Part shown: positions 1-7,924 of the stretch, piece by piece
How the letters are laid out: each line of letters opens with the position of its first letter
Numbering within the stretch: the stretch's first letter is position 1
From: Rossellomorea arthrocnemi
GTDB taxonomy: Bacteria > Bacillota > Bacilli > Bacillales > Bacillaceae_B
Reading direction: 5' to 3'
NCBI RefSeq assembly: GCF_904424705.1
Contig: NZ_CAJGBF010000005.1
Coordinates: 223,799 to 287,798, forward strand
Length of the DNA stretch: 64,000 nucleotides
The notes under the pieces: generated by a model
Told to the model about the DNA's origin: nothing
The model's input: only the letters and a program-made list of their open reading frames with translations
Database searches by the model: none
Program-made: the position numbers and the translations under genes

Positions 1-296
1 GTAGCCAGTGAGCTCATTTCTTGAATCCGTTCGACAAATGACCCCTTCTCTTCTGTAAAGGTAGAGCCGGATAACCAAGAATAAACTCCTATAGAGGCTC
101 CTCCCACCGCCAGCAAGACCAATAGCAGGATGAATATGACTCTTCTTTTCCACAATGATAGGAGTTTATGTGTCAATCCCCAATGTCTACTGCTTCTATT
201 ATCAATGGCCAAAGAGGCACTAGTTTCTCTTTCAGTCGCTTTCAAATCTGCCAGGATCGCTTCCATTTCTTGTATTTTCTTGTATTGACTTGTCAA
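1..296 (-). CDS. DUF4230-like membrane protein, 5' part only
   Basis: The reading frame enters from the left edge on the minus strand and begins at a TTG (294-296) preceded by an AGGAAGGTG ribosome site. About 98 residues are visible: a charged, coiled-coil-like N-terminus (LTSQYKKIQEMEAILADLK), a cytoplasmic arginine/lysine cluster, one strong transmembrane segment (VIFILLLVLLAVGGASIGVY, about residues 50-70), then an extracytoplasmic start ending ERIQEMSSLAT. The last stretch resembles the beginning of DUF4230 domains, which typically open with a leucine/serine/alanine/threonine-rich helix. The C-terminal domain is outside the window, so the family call is tentative. Confidence 0.6.
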   Translation of the reverse strand, partial: MTSQYKKIQEMEAILADLKATERETSASLAIDNRSSRHWGLTHKLLSLWKRRVIFILLLVLLAVGGASIGVYSWLSGSTFTEEKGSFVERIQEMSSLA

Positions 297-385
297 TGGT
301 TTCACCTTCCTCTCTTCTATTATAGGAATAATGTAGAATCTTGGAAACAATTATTCTCCCAAAAGGCATTTCTATATTTTGGAAA

Positions 386-410
386 GTTTGAATTTTGTAC
401 GACCGGGAAA
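386..410 (+). promoter_or_regulatory. SigB-type promoter of yflT
   Basis: GTTTGA (386-391), a 13-nt spacer and GGGAAA (405-410) match the SigB pattern GTTTNN-N12-15-GGGWAW. It lies about 40 nt upstream of the yflT start. YflT-family genes are known SigB general stress regulon members in Bacillus subtilis, so motif and gene agree. Confidence 0.75.
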
Positions 411-452
411 AGAAAGGACAAGACATTAAATTAATTATGGGAGGTAATAATC

Positions 453-803
453 ATGTATAAAGTTCAAACAGCTGAAAATGTGGTAGAGGCTAAGAGAGAA
501 ATTGAAATGTTCACAAGTGAAGGTTTCACTAAAGATGATATTTATGTTTTCGCACATGACAAACATCGCTCTAAGCACATTACCGAGGCGACCCATACGG
601 AATCCACAGGTATAAAAGAACAGGGAATCATTGAATCCATGGGGAATGTATTCAACAGCCGTGGAGATGAGCTCCGTTCGAAAATGAAGTCAGTAGGGAT
701 GAACCAGGCAGAGGCAGATGCCTATGAAGAAGAACTGGATAAAGGCAAGCTTGTCATCGTCGCTTCCAAAGAAGCAACGGATAATAATGCGAAGCCATTC
801 TAG
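453..803 (+). CDS. yflT: General stress protein, YflT family
   Basis: A 116-residue hydrophilic protein with the YflT/GSP17M (heat-induced stress protein) fold: an N-terminal half that opens with YKVQTAENVVEAKREIEMF and continues into FTKDDIYVFAHD, and a C-terminal helix with QAEADAYEEELDKGKLVIV, the family hallmark. The start is ATG after GGAGGTAATAATC. A SigB-type promoter precedes it and a hairpin terminator follows, so it is monocistronic. The biochemical function of the family is not established. It is expected to be a soluble protein made during general stress and entry to stationary phase. Confidence 0.9.
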   Translation: MYKVQTAENVVEAKREIEMFTSEGFTKDDIYVFAHDKHRSKHITEATHTESTGIKEQGIIESMGNVFNSRGDELRSKMKSVGMNQAEADAYEEELDKGKLVIVASKEATDNNAKPF

Positions 804-822
804 ATTTGTTTAACACTCACTG

Positions 823-857
823 AAAAGACGTCGATGATTTCACATTCGACGTCTTTT
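823..857 (+). terminator. Rho-independent terminator after yflT
   Basis: AAAGACGTCGA and TCGACGTCTTT form an 11-bp stem around a short loop, followed by a run of T. Confidence 0.85.
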
Positions 858-965
858 TTGCCGTCATCTAAAGTCTAAAGGATTTGTATTTACCCACGTG
901 ATATTATATTCTTTAGTCAGACTTTTACGATGATAACGAACTATTTTCATAGGAGGAATGCAACC

Positions 966-1775
966 ATGACTTTGAAAAAAACACTCACGATCGCGGGAAG
1001 CGACACAAGTGGAGGCGCCGGGATCCAAGCCGACCTTAAAACATTCCAGGAGCATGGCGTTTATGGGATGACGGCTCTTACCACTGTTGTGACGATGGAT
1101 CCGAACAACCATTGGCATCACAATGTTCATCCATTATCCATCGATACTCTTGAAGCGCAATTGGAAACGGTCCTGTCTGTCGGAATCGACGCCATGAAGA
1201 CCGGAATGCTTGGAACAGTTGAAATCATTGAGCTTGCGGCAAAAAAAATCGATGCATACGGTTTAAATAAAGTGGTCATCGATCCCGTCATGGTATGTAA
1301 AGGAGAAGATGAAGTTCTTAACCCTGAAACAACAGATGCCATGAGAGAACACTTATTGCAGCGCGCAACTGTTGTTACCCCTAATCTGTTCGAAGCTGGT
1401 CAGCTTGCCGGGACAGGTCCGATCAAAACAATTGACGATATGAAGGAAGCGGCCAGGAAAATTCATGACCTCGGTGCGAAAAATGTCGTTATTAAAGGCG
1501 GAAAGCAATTACAACATGACAAAGCCCTTGATTTATTTTACGACGGAAACGATTTCACCCTGCTTGAAGAGGAAAAAGTGGAAACGACATATAACCACGG
1601 AGCCGGATGTACGTTCGCAGCAGCCATCACCGCGAACCTGGCCAACGGACAAGACGTGAAAGAAGCGGTACAAAACGCCAAAACATTCGTCACAGCAGCC
1701 ATCAAACACGGCTTCAAACTGAACGAATACGTAGGACCCGTCATGCACGGAGCATACAACCGCCATAAAAAATAA
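966..1775 (+). CDS. pdxK: Pyridoxine/pyridoxal/pyridoxamine kinase
   Basis: A 269-residue ribokinase-like kinase of the ThiD/PdxK branch. Visible motifs are LTIAGSDTSGGAGIQADLKT at the N-terminus, GMTALTTVVTMDPNN, the VIDPVMVCKGEDEVL segment, TPNLFEA and the nucleotide-site loop HGAGCTFAAAITA with its GAGC anion hole near the C-terminus. The VVTMDPNN and VGPVMHGA features resemble B. subtilis PdxK rather than ThiD, so the expected reaction is ATP-dependent phosphorylation of vitamin B6 vitamers to feed pyridoxal phosphate. A hydroxymethylpyrimidine kinase role cannot be excluded. The start is ATG 966, nine nt after a perfect AGGAGG. An upstream in-frame ATG at 930 lacks a ribosome site. A terminator follows directly. 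Confidence 0.9.
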   Translation: MTLKKTLTIAGSDTSGGAGIQADLKTFQEHGVYGMTALTTVVTMDPNNHWHHNVHPLSIDTLEAQLETVLSVGIDAMKTGMLGTVEIIELAAKKIDAYGLNKVVIDPVMVCKGEDEVLNPETTDAMREHLLQRATVVTPNLFEAGQLAGTGPIKTIDDMKEAARKIHDLGAKNVVIKGGKQLQHDKALDLFYDGNDFTLLEEEKVETTYNHGAGCTFAAAITANLANGQDVKEAVQNAKTFVTAAIKHGFKLNEYVGPVMHGAYNRHKK

Positions 1776-1787
1776 ACCACCGGTCTC

Positions 1788-1829
1788 GTGCCAGGCACCA
1801 ATCAACCATTTGGTGCCTGGCACTTTTTT
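1788..1829 (+). terminator. Terminator after pdxK with perfect GTGCCAGGCACC stem
   Basis: GTGCCAGGCACC and GGTGCCTGGCAC form a perfect 12-bp stem followed by six T. GTGCCTGGCAC-type stems recur as terminators in Bacillaceae genomes. Confidence 0.85.
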
Positions 1830-1845
1830 GAGAGACGGACCTCTT
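1830..1845 (+). repeat. Short repeat GAGAGACGGACCTCTT (copy 1)
   Basis: The same 16-mer, with one base changed, lies just after another gene at 33339-33354. Both copies sit immediately downstream of a coding region. Confidence 0.5.
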
Positions 1846-1998
1846 AATAATGAGCCACGGAACTCCCGGAATCGAATAGAAATAAGTCCCCTCTCCAAGC
1901 TTCCCCTTCCCAATCATACTTTTCGCATTCACTCATGAATTTTAGTAAGATAGTACATAATGGTTAAGAGTCTTTTCTGTATTTAAGGAGGAAAAAGA

Positions 1999-2346
1999 AT
2001 GGAACCGATCAAGATTGCCGATGTGCAGGGGATAATCACCCAGTTTGCCCGTCAGGACGTTTATATACATTTAGAAACTACCAATGGAGCCTACGCTTCA
2101 CACTTCAATGAGGGCTTTTTCTCGGCCGGAGCCTATATCCGCAATGCGAAAGTCAATTATGAGCTTGGTAAAATCATTGGGGACGGACCTTACCGTGTCG
2201 GTCTGAAGATCGAAATCGGCTGGATTTATGCCGAGGGACTGACTCACTATGAATTCGATGAACACGGCCGTCTGTTACTTGCAGGACATGGTGGTGACGG
2301 GAAACTCGCCGTTGCCCTTGAAGTCAGTCCTACACCTTTCAATTAA
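1999..2346 (+). CDS. yojF: YojF family protein (DUF1806)
   Basis: A 115-residue soluble protein matching YojF: MEPIKIADVQGIITQFARQD at the start, HLETTNGAYASHFNEG, and the conserved G-WIYAEGLTHYEFDE segment. It is followed 34 nt later by bshB2 in the same direction, the arrangement seen in Bacillus (yojF-yojG). That pairing suggests a link to bacillithiol metabolism, but the family's own activity is not established. The start is ATG after TAAGGAGG. Confidence 0.9.
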   Translation: MEPIKIADVQGIITQFARQDVYIHLETTNGAYASHFNEGFFSAGAYIRNAKVNYELGKIIGDGPYRVGLKIEIGWIYAEGLTHYEFDEHGRLLLAGHGGDGKLAVALEVSPTPFN

Positions 2347-2380
2347 ACTACTTGAACCTATTTATAAAGGAGAGGTCAAC

Positions 2381-3064
2381 ATGGAAAAAGAAAGACAGGT
2401 ACTTGTCATCTTTCCTCACCCGGATGATGAAGCATTTGGTGTATCAGGGACCATTTCCACACACGTAAACAATGGGACCCCCGTCACCTATGCATGTCTC
2501 ACATTAGGGGAAATGGGAAGAAACTTAGGGAACCCACCCTTCGCGACCCGGGAGTCCCTTCCTTTAATCCGGAAAAAAGAACTGCAAAAAGCCGCTGATG
2601 TGATGGGAATCCAGGATCTGCGTATGATGGGATACCGGGATAAAACCCTTGAATTTGAAAATGATGAAAAGCTTTCAAACATGGTGACGGAGCTGATCGA
2701 AGAATTAAATCCGTCTCTGATCATCACGTTCTATCCCGACTATTCTGTCCACCCGGATCACGAGGCAACCGCAAGAGCCGTCGTTCGCGCCGTTCGACGC
2801 CTTCCTAAAGAATCAAGACCGAAGCTTCACTGCCTGGCATTCTCTAAGAATTGTGAAGAAGTACTCGGCAAGCCTGATATCCTGGTTGATATCAAACAGG
2901 TGAAAGATCAGAAAATCGGTGCCATGAAGGCTCATATCTCTCAAACGGCATGGATGCTGAAGGATCTTGAGAAAGGCATTCAGCAGAATGACCCTGATTC
3001 ATTAAAATGGGTGACTGTCGAACGATTTTGGAGCTACCAGTGGGAAAATGACAAGGTTGAATAA
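2381..3064 (+). CDS. bshB2: Bacillithiol biosynthesis deacetylase BshB2
   Basis: A 227-residue LmbE/PIG-L family zinc hydrolase. The metal-site motif PHPDDEAFG is near the N-terminus, with the second motif HPDHEATARAV near residue 125. BshB enzymes deacetylate GlcNAc-malate to GlcN-malate, the second step of bacillithiol synthesis, and BshB2 is the less specific paralogue that usually follows yojF, as here. The start is ATG 2381 after AAAGGAGAGG. An upstream extension overlapping yojF is not supported. The protein is probably cytosolic. Confidence 0.92.
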   Translation: MEKERQVLVIFPHPDDEAFGVSGTISTHVNNGTPVTYACLTLGEMGRNLGNPPFATRESLPLIRKKELQKAADVMGIQDLRMMGYRDKTLEFENDEKLSNMVTELIEELNPSLIITFYPDYSVHPDHEATARAVVRAVRRLPKESRPKLHCLAFSKNCEEVLGKPDILVDIKQVKDQKIGAMKAHISQTAWMLKDLEKGIQQNDPDSLKWVTVERFWSYQWENDKVE

Positions 3065-3070
3065 TGAGTT

Positions 3071-3107
3071 AAAAAGAGTGTTGGGCCATTGCTCATGCTC
3101 TTTTTTT
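3071..3107 (+). terminator. Probable terminator after bshB2
   Basis: AAAAGAGTG and CATGCTCTTTT can form a bulged stem followed by seven T. Confidence 0.55.
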
Positions 3108-3133
3108 ATTTAGATTCTTCTATATATAAACAA

Positions 3134-3606
3134 GGCTCTTTTCGTAAAGATTGTTGCTTTTTGAACAATTGATGTTTGAAATATGTCAACCGGTGTTGGG
3201 TGAATGGGACGAACTTCTTCATCAGCTAAAACGATTGGCGTTATCGGCACACCCGATCCCCTCCGGAGTCTACGCAATTCACCTCGCCGTTAAACGCGAT
3301 TTGAGTAACAAATACATACTAGTGACACGAGGCAATCGAAAGAGCAGGACGTTGAATCGCTCAATACTTAGAAAGAAGCTAGAGTTAAAACGTAAGGGAT
3401 TTATATATGTCTATTGCAGACACACACACTTAGAAAGGTGATTGGAACGGAAGGTGCTCGACTCCTGCGGGAATAGCGGGAAAGTTGAGACCCCGGAGGG
3501 CAAAGCCCGAGGAGGCTCAACTCACGCCCCGCGGAAAGCGAGCACCTGGAGTGGAAATCAACTAGCACTCACTAATTAAAAAACAACAAAGTTTGCGAAA
3601 ATAGCC
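3134..3606. repeat. MITE-like dispersed element, copy A (with GC-rich insert)
   Basis: The stretch begins GGCTCTTTTCGTAAAG...TTGTTGCTTTTT and ends with a near inverse copy (reverse complement GGCTATTTTCGCAAAC then TTTGTTGTTTTTT), giving imperfect terminal inverted repeats of about 28 bp. The interior at 3331-3385 (TAGTGACACGAGGCAATCG, then AAAGAGCAGGACGTTGAAT) is shared with copy B at 27165-27354. A GC-rich module fills about 3440-3563. No intact gene is present. A 96-codon open frame across it reads through repeat sequence and is not believed. Non-autonomous mobility is inferred from the end structure. Confidence 0.7.
3440..3563 (+). repeat. GC-rich palindromic Bacillus repeat module (copy 1)
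   Basis: It runs from GGAAGGTGCTCGACTCCTGC to GGAGTGGAAATCAAC, with internal complementary segments (GACTCCTGCGGG / CCCCGCGGAAAGCGAG; GAGGAGGCTC / GAGACCCCGG). A related module lies inverted at 7652-7780. It sits inside the inverted-repeat element 3134-3606. Confidence 0.7.
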
Positions 3607-3629
3607 ATAAACAAAGAGAATAAAATAAT

Positions 3630-3641
3630 GAGTGATCACTC
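3630..3641 (+). promoter_or_regulatory. TetR-type operator 1
   Basis: GAGTGATCACTC is a perfect 12-bp palindrome just upstream of the -35 box of the ABC exporter operon. Operator 2 at 3677-3692 has the same half-sites. Confidence 0.75.
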
Positions 3642-3643
3642 AC

Positions 3644-3672
3644 TTTACAAACAGACGCACATACCTTATATT
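3644..3672 (+). promoter_or_regulatory. SigA promoter of the ABC-TetR operon
   Basis: TTTACA (3644-3649), a 17-nt spacer and TATATT (3667-3672). The promoter is bracketed by two matching palindromes, the layout expected for autorepression by the TetR protein encoded at the end of the operon. Confidence 0.75.
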
Positions 3673-3676
3673 ATAA

Positions 3677-3692
3677 GTGAGTAATCACTCAC
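3677..3692 (+). promoter_or_regulatory. TetR-type operator 2
   Basis: GTGAGTAATCACTCAC is a near-perfect palindrome with half-sites equal to those of operator 1. It lies immediately downstream of the -10 box, where a bound repressor would block initiation. Confidence 0.75.
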
Positions 3693-3717
3693 TACCACTA
3701 GAAAGGTGTGATTTCAC

Positions 3718-4446
3718 ATGGACTCCATTATCCAATTAAGTGCGCTCTCAAAATCTTTTGGCTCACAGGACGTATTAAACAATATTACTCTCCACATTCC
3801 CAAAGGACATATTTATGGTTTATTAGGTCCTTCCGGTTCAGGAAAAACAACGCTCATCAAGCTGATGATCGGACTTGAAACGCCCACGTCGGGAACTGTA
3901 TCTTTCAAAGGAAACGAATTAAAAGCAAGTGACCTATACCCCACCATTGGATATATGGCCCAATCCGATGCCCTTTACGATGAACTGACTGCAAAAGAGA
4001 ACTTATCTTTCATGGCATCCCTTTATGGGTTAAAAAAAGCCGAACGTAAAGGACAAATAGAAAAAGTGATGAACACCGTTGATCTTCTGGAACACCTGAA
4101 TAAGCCCGTTCATCAATATTCAGGTGGGATGAAACGAAGACTTTCCCTTGCGATCGCTCTCCTTCATGACCCTGAAGTCCTATTCCTTGATGAACCGACG
4201 GTTGGGATCGATCCCGTCTTACGAAAAGAAATCTGGGATAGCTTCCACCGGCTCAAAGAAGAAGGCAGGACACTGATTATTACGACCCATGTCATGGATG
4301 AGGCAGAAAGGTGTGACCAGCTCGGGCTCCTCCAGCATGGAGAGATCATATCCAGCGACACACCTGCCGGGATTAAAGATGCGTACGGAGTTTCTTCGAT
4401 TGAAGATGTATTTTTGAAAAATGGAGGTGTTTCCATTGAGAATTAG
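3718..4446 (+). CDS. ABC exporter ATP-binding protein
   Basis: A 242-residue ABC-2-type ATPase. It has Walker A GPSGSGKTT near residue 37, the Q-loop YMAQSDALYDELTA, the signature YSGGMKRRLSLAIALLHDP, Walker B VLFLDEPTVGID and the switch histidine in IITTHVMDEAERC. It would energise the permease encoded next, whose start overlaps its end, so the two are translationally coupled. The substrate is unknown. The TetR gene at the operon's end suggests a drug- or lipid-like inducer. The start is ATG after AAAGGTG. Confidence 0.93.
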   Translation: MDSIIQLSALSKSFGSQDVLNNITLHIPKGHIYGLLGPSGSGKTTLIKLMIGLETPTSGTVSFKGNELKASDLYPTIGYMAQSDALYDELTAKENLSFMASLYGLKKAERKGQIEKVMNTVDLLEHLNKPVHQYSGGMKRRLSLAIALLHDPEVLFLDEPTVGIDPVLRKEIWDSFHRLKEEGRTLIITTHVMDEAERCDQLGLLQHGEIISSDTPAGIKDAYGVSSIEDVFLKNGGVSIEN

Positions 4447-5452
4447 AGGATTTGTCATCCGTATTCTTCAGCAGCTCCTTCGTGATAAACGGACATTGGC
4501 TTTAATGTTCCTGGCACCATTGTTGATTCTCAGCATGCTTTCTCTCGTGTTTAACTCTGAGGACTATGAAGCCAAAGTTGCCATCGTGGATCTGCCGCAA
4601 CAAATGGAAGCGAAGTTCGATACACAGGATTTCCAATCCTATGCCAATACCGATAAGGCTTTGAAGGACACTAAAAGTGGAGAACTGGATGGGTATATTT
4701 CATTTGAAGATCCCACGTCACCATCCATTGTTCTAGAAGGCAGTGATCCCACTGTCAACGGTGCTGTTATGAAGAAGATTCAGACCCTGTTTCCTTCCAG
4801 TTCACAAAATCTTTCCGATGAAGTGAAGTATGTCCATGGAAGTAAGGACATGGAGATGTTTGACTCCTTTGGACCTGTCCTTCTTGGATTTTTTGTCTTC
4901 TTCTTTGTGTTTTTAATCAGTGGGGTCTCCTTTTTAAGAGAAAGAACGACAGGGACTCTCGAGAGACTGCTTGCTTCCCCCATTAAAATTTGGGAAATGG
5001 TCATCAGTTACGTCATCGGCTTCGGCATCGTGACGCTCCTCCAGGCGTCCTTGATTTCGTGGTACTCGATTTATATTCTGGATATGATGATGAAGGGCAG
5101 CTTTTTCAACGTATTGATCATCATCGTCTTGTTATCGTTCACTGCCCTTACTCTGGGAATATTGCTGTCTGCTTTTGCTAAGAATGAATTACAGATGATG
5201 CAGTTCATTCCGATTGTGGTGGTTCCTCAGATTTTCTTTTCGGGACTATTCAATTTAGATACCATTTCCGAGTGGCTGAGCTGGATCGGACCCTTCACCC
5301 CGCTTTATTATGCGGCTGATGCATTAAGGGATGTCATGATTCGGGGATATGCATTTGGGGATTTGCTCTTTAATCTATCAGTGCTGATTGGTTTTTCTCT
5401 GCTCTTTATCGTTCTCAATGTTGCAGCCCTTCGAAAATACCGTAAAATATAG
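4436..5452 (+). CDS. ABC-2 type exporter permease
   Basis: A 338-residue permease of the YhgE/YhhJ-like ABC-2 class. There is one N-terminal membrane helix (LALMFLAPLLILSMLSLVF), a large extracytoplasmic domain (about residues 45-150), then five C-terminal helices including the FLRERTTGTLERLLASP cytoplasmic signature. The best start is TTG 4436, 8 nt after GGAGG (4423-4427). It overlaps the ATPase stop by 11 nt. The ATG at 4421 lies before that ribosome site and is less likely. With the ATPase it forms a plasma-membrane half-transporter that should dimerise. Confidence 0.9.
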   Translation: MRIRGFVIRILQQLLRDKRTLALMFLAPLLILSMLSLVFNSEDYEAKVAIVDLPQQMEAKFDTQDFQSYANTDKALKDTKSGELDGYISFEDPTSPSIVLEGSDPTVNGAVMKKIQTLFPSSSQNLSDEVKYVHGSKDMEMFDSFGPVLLGFFVFFFVFLISGVSFLRERTTGTLERLLASPIKIWEMVISYVIGFGIVTLLQASLISWYSIYILDMMMKGSFFNVLIIIVLLSFTALTLGILLSAFAKNELQMMQFIPIVVVPQIFFSGLFNLDTISEWLSWIGPFTPLYYAADALRDVMIRGYAFGDLLFNLSVLIGFSLLFIVLNVAALRKYRKI

Positions 5453-5485
5453 GTTAGGAAAGAACGACAAGTTAGGGGTTTAAAA

Positions 5486-6133
5486 ATGTCTGAGGAAAAG
5501 AATATATTTAAACAGTTATTCGATCAGGAAGAAACACTGACAGAAAAACAACAGAAAATCGTGGAGGCAGCTATCGAAATGTTCGCTGAAAAAGGCTATG
5601 CCTCCACCTCTACCAGCCAGATCGCAAAAAAGGCGGGCGTCGCTGAAGGGACCATCTTCCGGCATTACAAAACGAAGAAGGACCTGCTTCTTTCGATTGT
5701 ATCCCCTACGATGGCCAAACTGATCGCCCCATTTGTGATCCGGGATCTCAATAAAGTTTTGGATGCAAAATACGACCGTTATGAAGATTTCTTGAAGGCG
5801 ATGATTTTGAATCGGCAGGAGTTTTTGAAAGAGAACATGACCGCTTTTAAAATATTGATACAGGAAATCCCTTTTCACCCTGAGTTAAAGGAACAGTTCA
5901 AAGAACATATCGCTGAAAAGGTATTCGAGAAATTCGTAAGGCTCGTTGATCATTATAAAGAAAAGAATCAGATTATCGACCTGCCATCACATGCTGTCGT
6001 GCGATTTTCAGCTACAAGCATCGCCGGTTTGCTGCTTGTCCGATACCTCTTCCTTCCTGAAGTCGATTGGAATGATGAGAAAGAGATTGAGATGACGGTT
6101 CAGATGATTATGAATGGGATTGGGAAGGGATAA
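5486..6133 (+). CDS. TetR/AcrR family repressor
   Basis: A 215-residue regulator. The N-terminal DNA-binding domain (about residues 20-66) shows KIVEAAIEMFAEKGYASTST then SQIAKKAGVAEGTIFRHYKT, the classic TetR helix-turn-helix. The remainder is an all-helical ligand domain. It lies 33 nt after the permease gene, in the same operon. The paired GTGAGT...ACTCAC operators around the operon promoter are its likely targets, making this a self-regulated efflux module. The inducer is unknown. Confidence 0.92.
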   Translation: MSEEKNIFKQLFDQEETLTEKQQKIVEAAIEMFAEKGYASTSTSQIAKKAGVAEGTIFRHYKTKKDLLLSIVSPTMAKLIAPFVIRDLNKVLDAKYDRYEDFLKAMILNRQEFLKENMTAFKILIQEIPFHPELKEQFKEHIAEKVFEKFVRLVDHYKEKNQIIDLPSHAVVRFSATSIAGLLLVRYLFLPEVDWNDEKEIEMTVQMIMNGIGKG

Positions 6134-6142
6134 AACGTATAG

Positions 6143-6178
6143 AAAGGCCTCCAAATGTTGATTTGGGGTCTTTTTTTT
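6143..6178 (+). terminator. Terminator after the ABC-TetR operon
   Basis: CCTCCAAAT and ATTTGGGG pair around GTTG, extended by AAAG/CTTT and followed by eight T. Confidence 0.75.
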
Positions 6179-6285
6179 GAGAGAAAGTGGAATAGTGGAA
6201 GCATTTATTTTCAAAACGGTAATCATCCGTTTCCCACCTCCCCCCATCGGGTAAAACCAACTATACATCACAAGGAGGTAAAAAA

Positions 6286-7080
6286 ATGAGTTTCCTTTTC
6301 CATGAAAGCACGTTGAAAGATCAGCATATACTCATCACTGGAGCCACTGGCGGTATTGGATATAAAACGGCAAAAGTGGCCGTTCAGGCGGGTGCCAATG
6401 TGACGATCACAGGGCGTAATGAAGAAGTACTGAATCAACTGAAAGCAGATTGTCTGGATCCTGCCAGGGTATTCCTGTATAAAGCAGATCTTACGAGAAA
6501 CGAAGAACGTGAACAGCTTATATCTGCTGCAAGACAACAGCATGGTACCATCACAGGTCTTGTGAATTCAGCCGGAATAGGCGGCGGTGATATGGTGGAA
6601 ACATTATCAGAAGAAGATTTGCGAAACATCATGGAGCTAAACTATTTCTCACTGGTCGGTCTCACCCAAGCTGTTTATAACCAAATGAGAGGGGCAGGAA
6701 GCGGAGCAATCGTCAACATTTCTTCCCTTTCCGGTCTGAGGGGGACCCGCGGAAACAGTGCGTACAGCGCATCTAAGTTTGCGGTGACAGGATTTACCCA
6801 GGCCTTTGCTCATGAAGCAATCGAACATAATATCAGAGTGAACGCCATCTGCCCGGGATACGTCGACACAGAGATGGGACGACATGCCATCCAATCAAAA
6901 GGGGGACGGGAAGGTAGAAGCTATGAGGAACAATTGGAGATTGCAAAGGATAGCATTCCTTCAGGGAGATTAACCTCACCTGTTGAAGTCGCGAACACTA
7001 TCATCTATCTGTTGACCGATGCTGCAGAAAACATTGTCGGGGAATCGGTTAAAATTTCCGGGGGCAGCGTCATGCGTTAA
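6286..7080 (+). CDS. Short-chain dehydrogenase/reductase
   Basis: A 264-residue classical SDR. The cofactor motif TGATGGIG is near residue 19, followed by ITGRNEE, which suggests NADP preference. NSAG replaces the usual NNAG. The catalytic serine is in NISSLSGLRG and the YSASKFAV motif is at about residue 165. The C-terminal ISGGSVMR is typical of FabG-like enzymes. The substrate cannot be deduced. It is a single gene with a strong AAGGAGG ribosome site and is not obviously part of an operon. Confidence 0.9.
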   Translation: MSFLFHESTLKDQHILITGATGGIGYKTAKVAVQAGANVTITGRNEEVLNQLKADCLDPARVFLYKADLTRNEEREQLISAARQQHGTITGLVNSAGIGGGDMVETLSEEDLRNIMELNYFSLVGLTQAVYNQMRGAGSGAIVNISSLSGLRGTRGNSAYSASKFAVTGFTQAFAHEAIEHNIRVNAICPGYVDTEMGRHAIQSKGGREGRSYEEQLEIAKDSIPSGRLTSPVEVANTIIYLLTDAAENIVGESVKISGGSVMR

Positions 7081-7130
7081 CCTGATGCAAAAACGGGCAA
7101 GGATTTCCCCCCCCTGCCCAATTCCAGATT

Positions 7131-7475
7131 CTAGCTGCCCTCTTGAATTTTCTTTTTGATCTCATCAATATATTTTTTCTTTTCTTTTTCATTTGTTAAT
7201 TGGTCACTATTTTTATCCTGGAGGTATTTTTGAAGAGCCTTTTCAATCTCTTCATGTGAAGCGTCTTCCGATATGACTCCGGTCTTCTTTAACATCTCTA
7301 TGATCTTTTCATCGTTGGCCAGAACATCTATCTTGTTCGCAGGCTGATCTGTTTCGTCTTCAGGAACATCTGAATGGACTTCAGTAGAATCCTGATCGTT
7401 CTTCCCTTCATCGACGGCACATCCACTCAATAATAAGCTTACCAGTAGAAAGACGAACATCCATTTACCACTCAT
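7131..7475 (-). CDS. Small predicted lipoprotein
   Basis: A 114-residue protein with a lipoprotein signal peptide: a short basic start (MSGKW), a hydrophobic core and lipobox LLSGC, so cysteine 19 would be lipidated and anchored outside the membrane. The mature part is acidic at first (about residues 24-50, rich in D and E), then helical and lysine/glutamate-rich with KALQKYLQDKNSDQL. No known domain is recognised. Family and function are unknown. Confidence 0.75.
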   Translation of the reverse strand: MSGKWMFVFLLVSLLLSGCAVDEGKNDQDSTEVHSDVPEDETDQPANKIDVLANDEKIIEMLKKTGVISEDASHEEIEKALQKYLQDKNSDQLTNEKEKKKYIDEIKKKIQEGS

Positions 7476-7651
7476 CCCATCACTTCCCTTTCATAGAGAA
7501 TGAACCTTGTATACTATATTATATAAAATGGCAGCAATCCCCTTTATTAGAATTAAAAAAACGGTTGAATTCACTCACTTTCCGAGTCTATTCATTGCTT
7601 TACATTGTAGTTAATTTATCTTTAGATGAGAGTAGTGTAAAAAAAAGACCG

Positions 7652-7780
7652 TTCCTTTTCGCTGCAGGCACCTTCTTTCCGTGGGGAGGAAGTCGAGCCT
7701 CCTCAGGCTTAAGCCTTGCGGGGTCTCGACCTTTCCTCTATTTCCCGCAGGAGTAAGGTGCCTTCCGCTTCAATCCACTC
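7652..7780 (-). repeat. GC-rich palindromic Bacillus repeat module (copy 2, inverted)
   Basis: Reading the minus strand gives GGAAGGCACCTTACTCCTGC, then GGGGTCTCGA, GAGGAGGCTCGAC and GGTGCCTGCAGCG, the same order of blocks as the module at 3440-3563. It is intergenic (7476-8016 holds no intact gene) with no coding potential of its own. Confidence 0.65.
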
Positions 7781-7924
7781 AGTGATTCTATACTCTGACA
7801 GCCTTATGACGAATAACCAAAAAACTTCATGACAATTTGGGTAGTTCCTATCCGGCTTGGACCATGATAGTACTTTTCTTTGCTCAAGTTTACTTAATTC
7901 CTCACCAATAATATGAAATTAAGG

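Noticed and set aside
1533..1913. 126-codon frame on the minus strand across the pdxK end
   Set aside because: It lies antisense to the conserved kinase gene and crosses its terminator, with no ribosome site and no recognisable fold.
3151..3441. 96-codon open frame downstream of bshB2
   Set aside because: It runs through the dispersed inverted-repeat element. The same DNA at 27165-27354 is read differently and neither has a ribosome site or family match.
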